Origin: Devosia sp.
GTDB taxonomy: Bacteria > Pseudomonadota > Alphaproteobacteria > Rhizobiales > Devosiaceae
Direction of reading: 5' to 3'
DNA: 13,478 nt
Assembly: GCA_025352765.1 (NCBI GenBank)
Contig: JANXSI010000646.1
Coordinates: forward strand, 1 to 13,478
Below, in pieces: positions 13,442 to 13,478 of the stretch. Every line of letters begins with the position of its first letter. Position 1 is the first letter of the stretch. A program made the position numbers and the translations under genes. Under the pieces are notes generated by a model. It made no database searches and was not told the DNA's origin. It saw nothing but the letters and a program-made list of their open reading frames with translations.

Positions 13442-13478
13442 CTAGCCCGCCGCGACCGGCAGCCAGCGACGTTCTGCG
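13442..13478 (-). CDS. Possible C-terminal end of a gene running off the right edge
   Basis: One minus-strand frame is open from the window edge to a TAG at 13444-13442 and reads A-E-R-R-W-L-P-V-A-A-G. The length and composition would fit the end of a coding sequence 93 bp upstream of pdxJ. Eleven codons are far too few for a family call, and the other frames are open as well. I record it only as a possibility. Confidence 0.2.
   Translation of the reverse strand, partial: AERRWLPVAAG

Overview
The window is high-GC, densely coded bacterial chromosome. Gene content (PQQ-type sugar dehydrogenase, YqjM-like ene-reductase, Bcr/CflA transporter, Kup, PdxJ of the 'LSVNLNAIAYLRN' type), GTG starts and codon use suggest an alphaproteobacterium, probably Hyphomicrobiales (Devosia-like). 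That placement is inference; the window has no rRNA, tRNA or other phylogenetic marker.

Layout. (1) 1-723, minus: the first 241 codons of a secreted PQQ-dependent sugar dehydrogenase, divergent from (2) 884-2011, plus: an old-yellow-enzyme family flavin oxidoreductase. The space between them holds an 8+8 bp palindrome. (3) 2143-5223, plus: an accessory block with a lipoprotein (2143-2811), a small exported protein (2900-3337), a LuxR-type regulator without a recognisable autoinducer domain (3416-4495) and a secreted protein built from two six-cysteine modules (4579-5223). The first three genes have strong inverted repeats just before their starts, two of which bury the ribosome binding site. 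(4) 5273-5463: a frameshifted partial copy of the 2900-3337 gene. Its last 102 bp are 97% identical to the parent, so the regulator and the Cys-rich gene lie between direct repeats. (5) 5474-6677, minus: an unrecognised 350-residue lipoprotein, followed one base later by a 49-codon Lys/Pro-rich gene. (6) 6854-8068, minus: a Bcr/CflA-type drug exporter with a clear terminator. (7) 8343-11483, minus: kup followed 18 bp later by an FAD monooxygenase-like gene. (8) 11709-12311, minus: an NADPH-dependent FMN reductase with promoter, palindromic operator candidate and strong terminator. (9) 12584-13348, minus: pdxJ. A possible last codon stretch of another minus-strand gene lies at the right edge.

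The flanks are ordinary metabolism and transport, with a redox theme (ene-reductase, FAD monooxygenase, FMN reductase). The unexplained part is about 2.1-6.7 kb: exported proteins of unknown function, several with paired cysteines, grouped around one regulator, next to a recombination scar and a lipoprotein/mini-protein pair. I see no CRISPR array, insertion sequence, tRNA or rRNA. No stretch of more than 300 bases lacks a gene or pseudogene.
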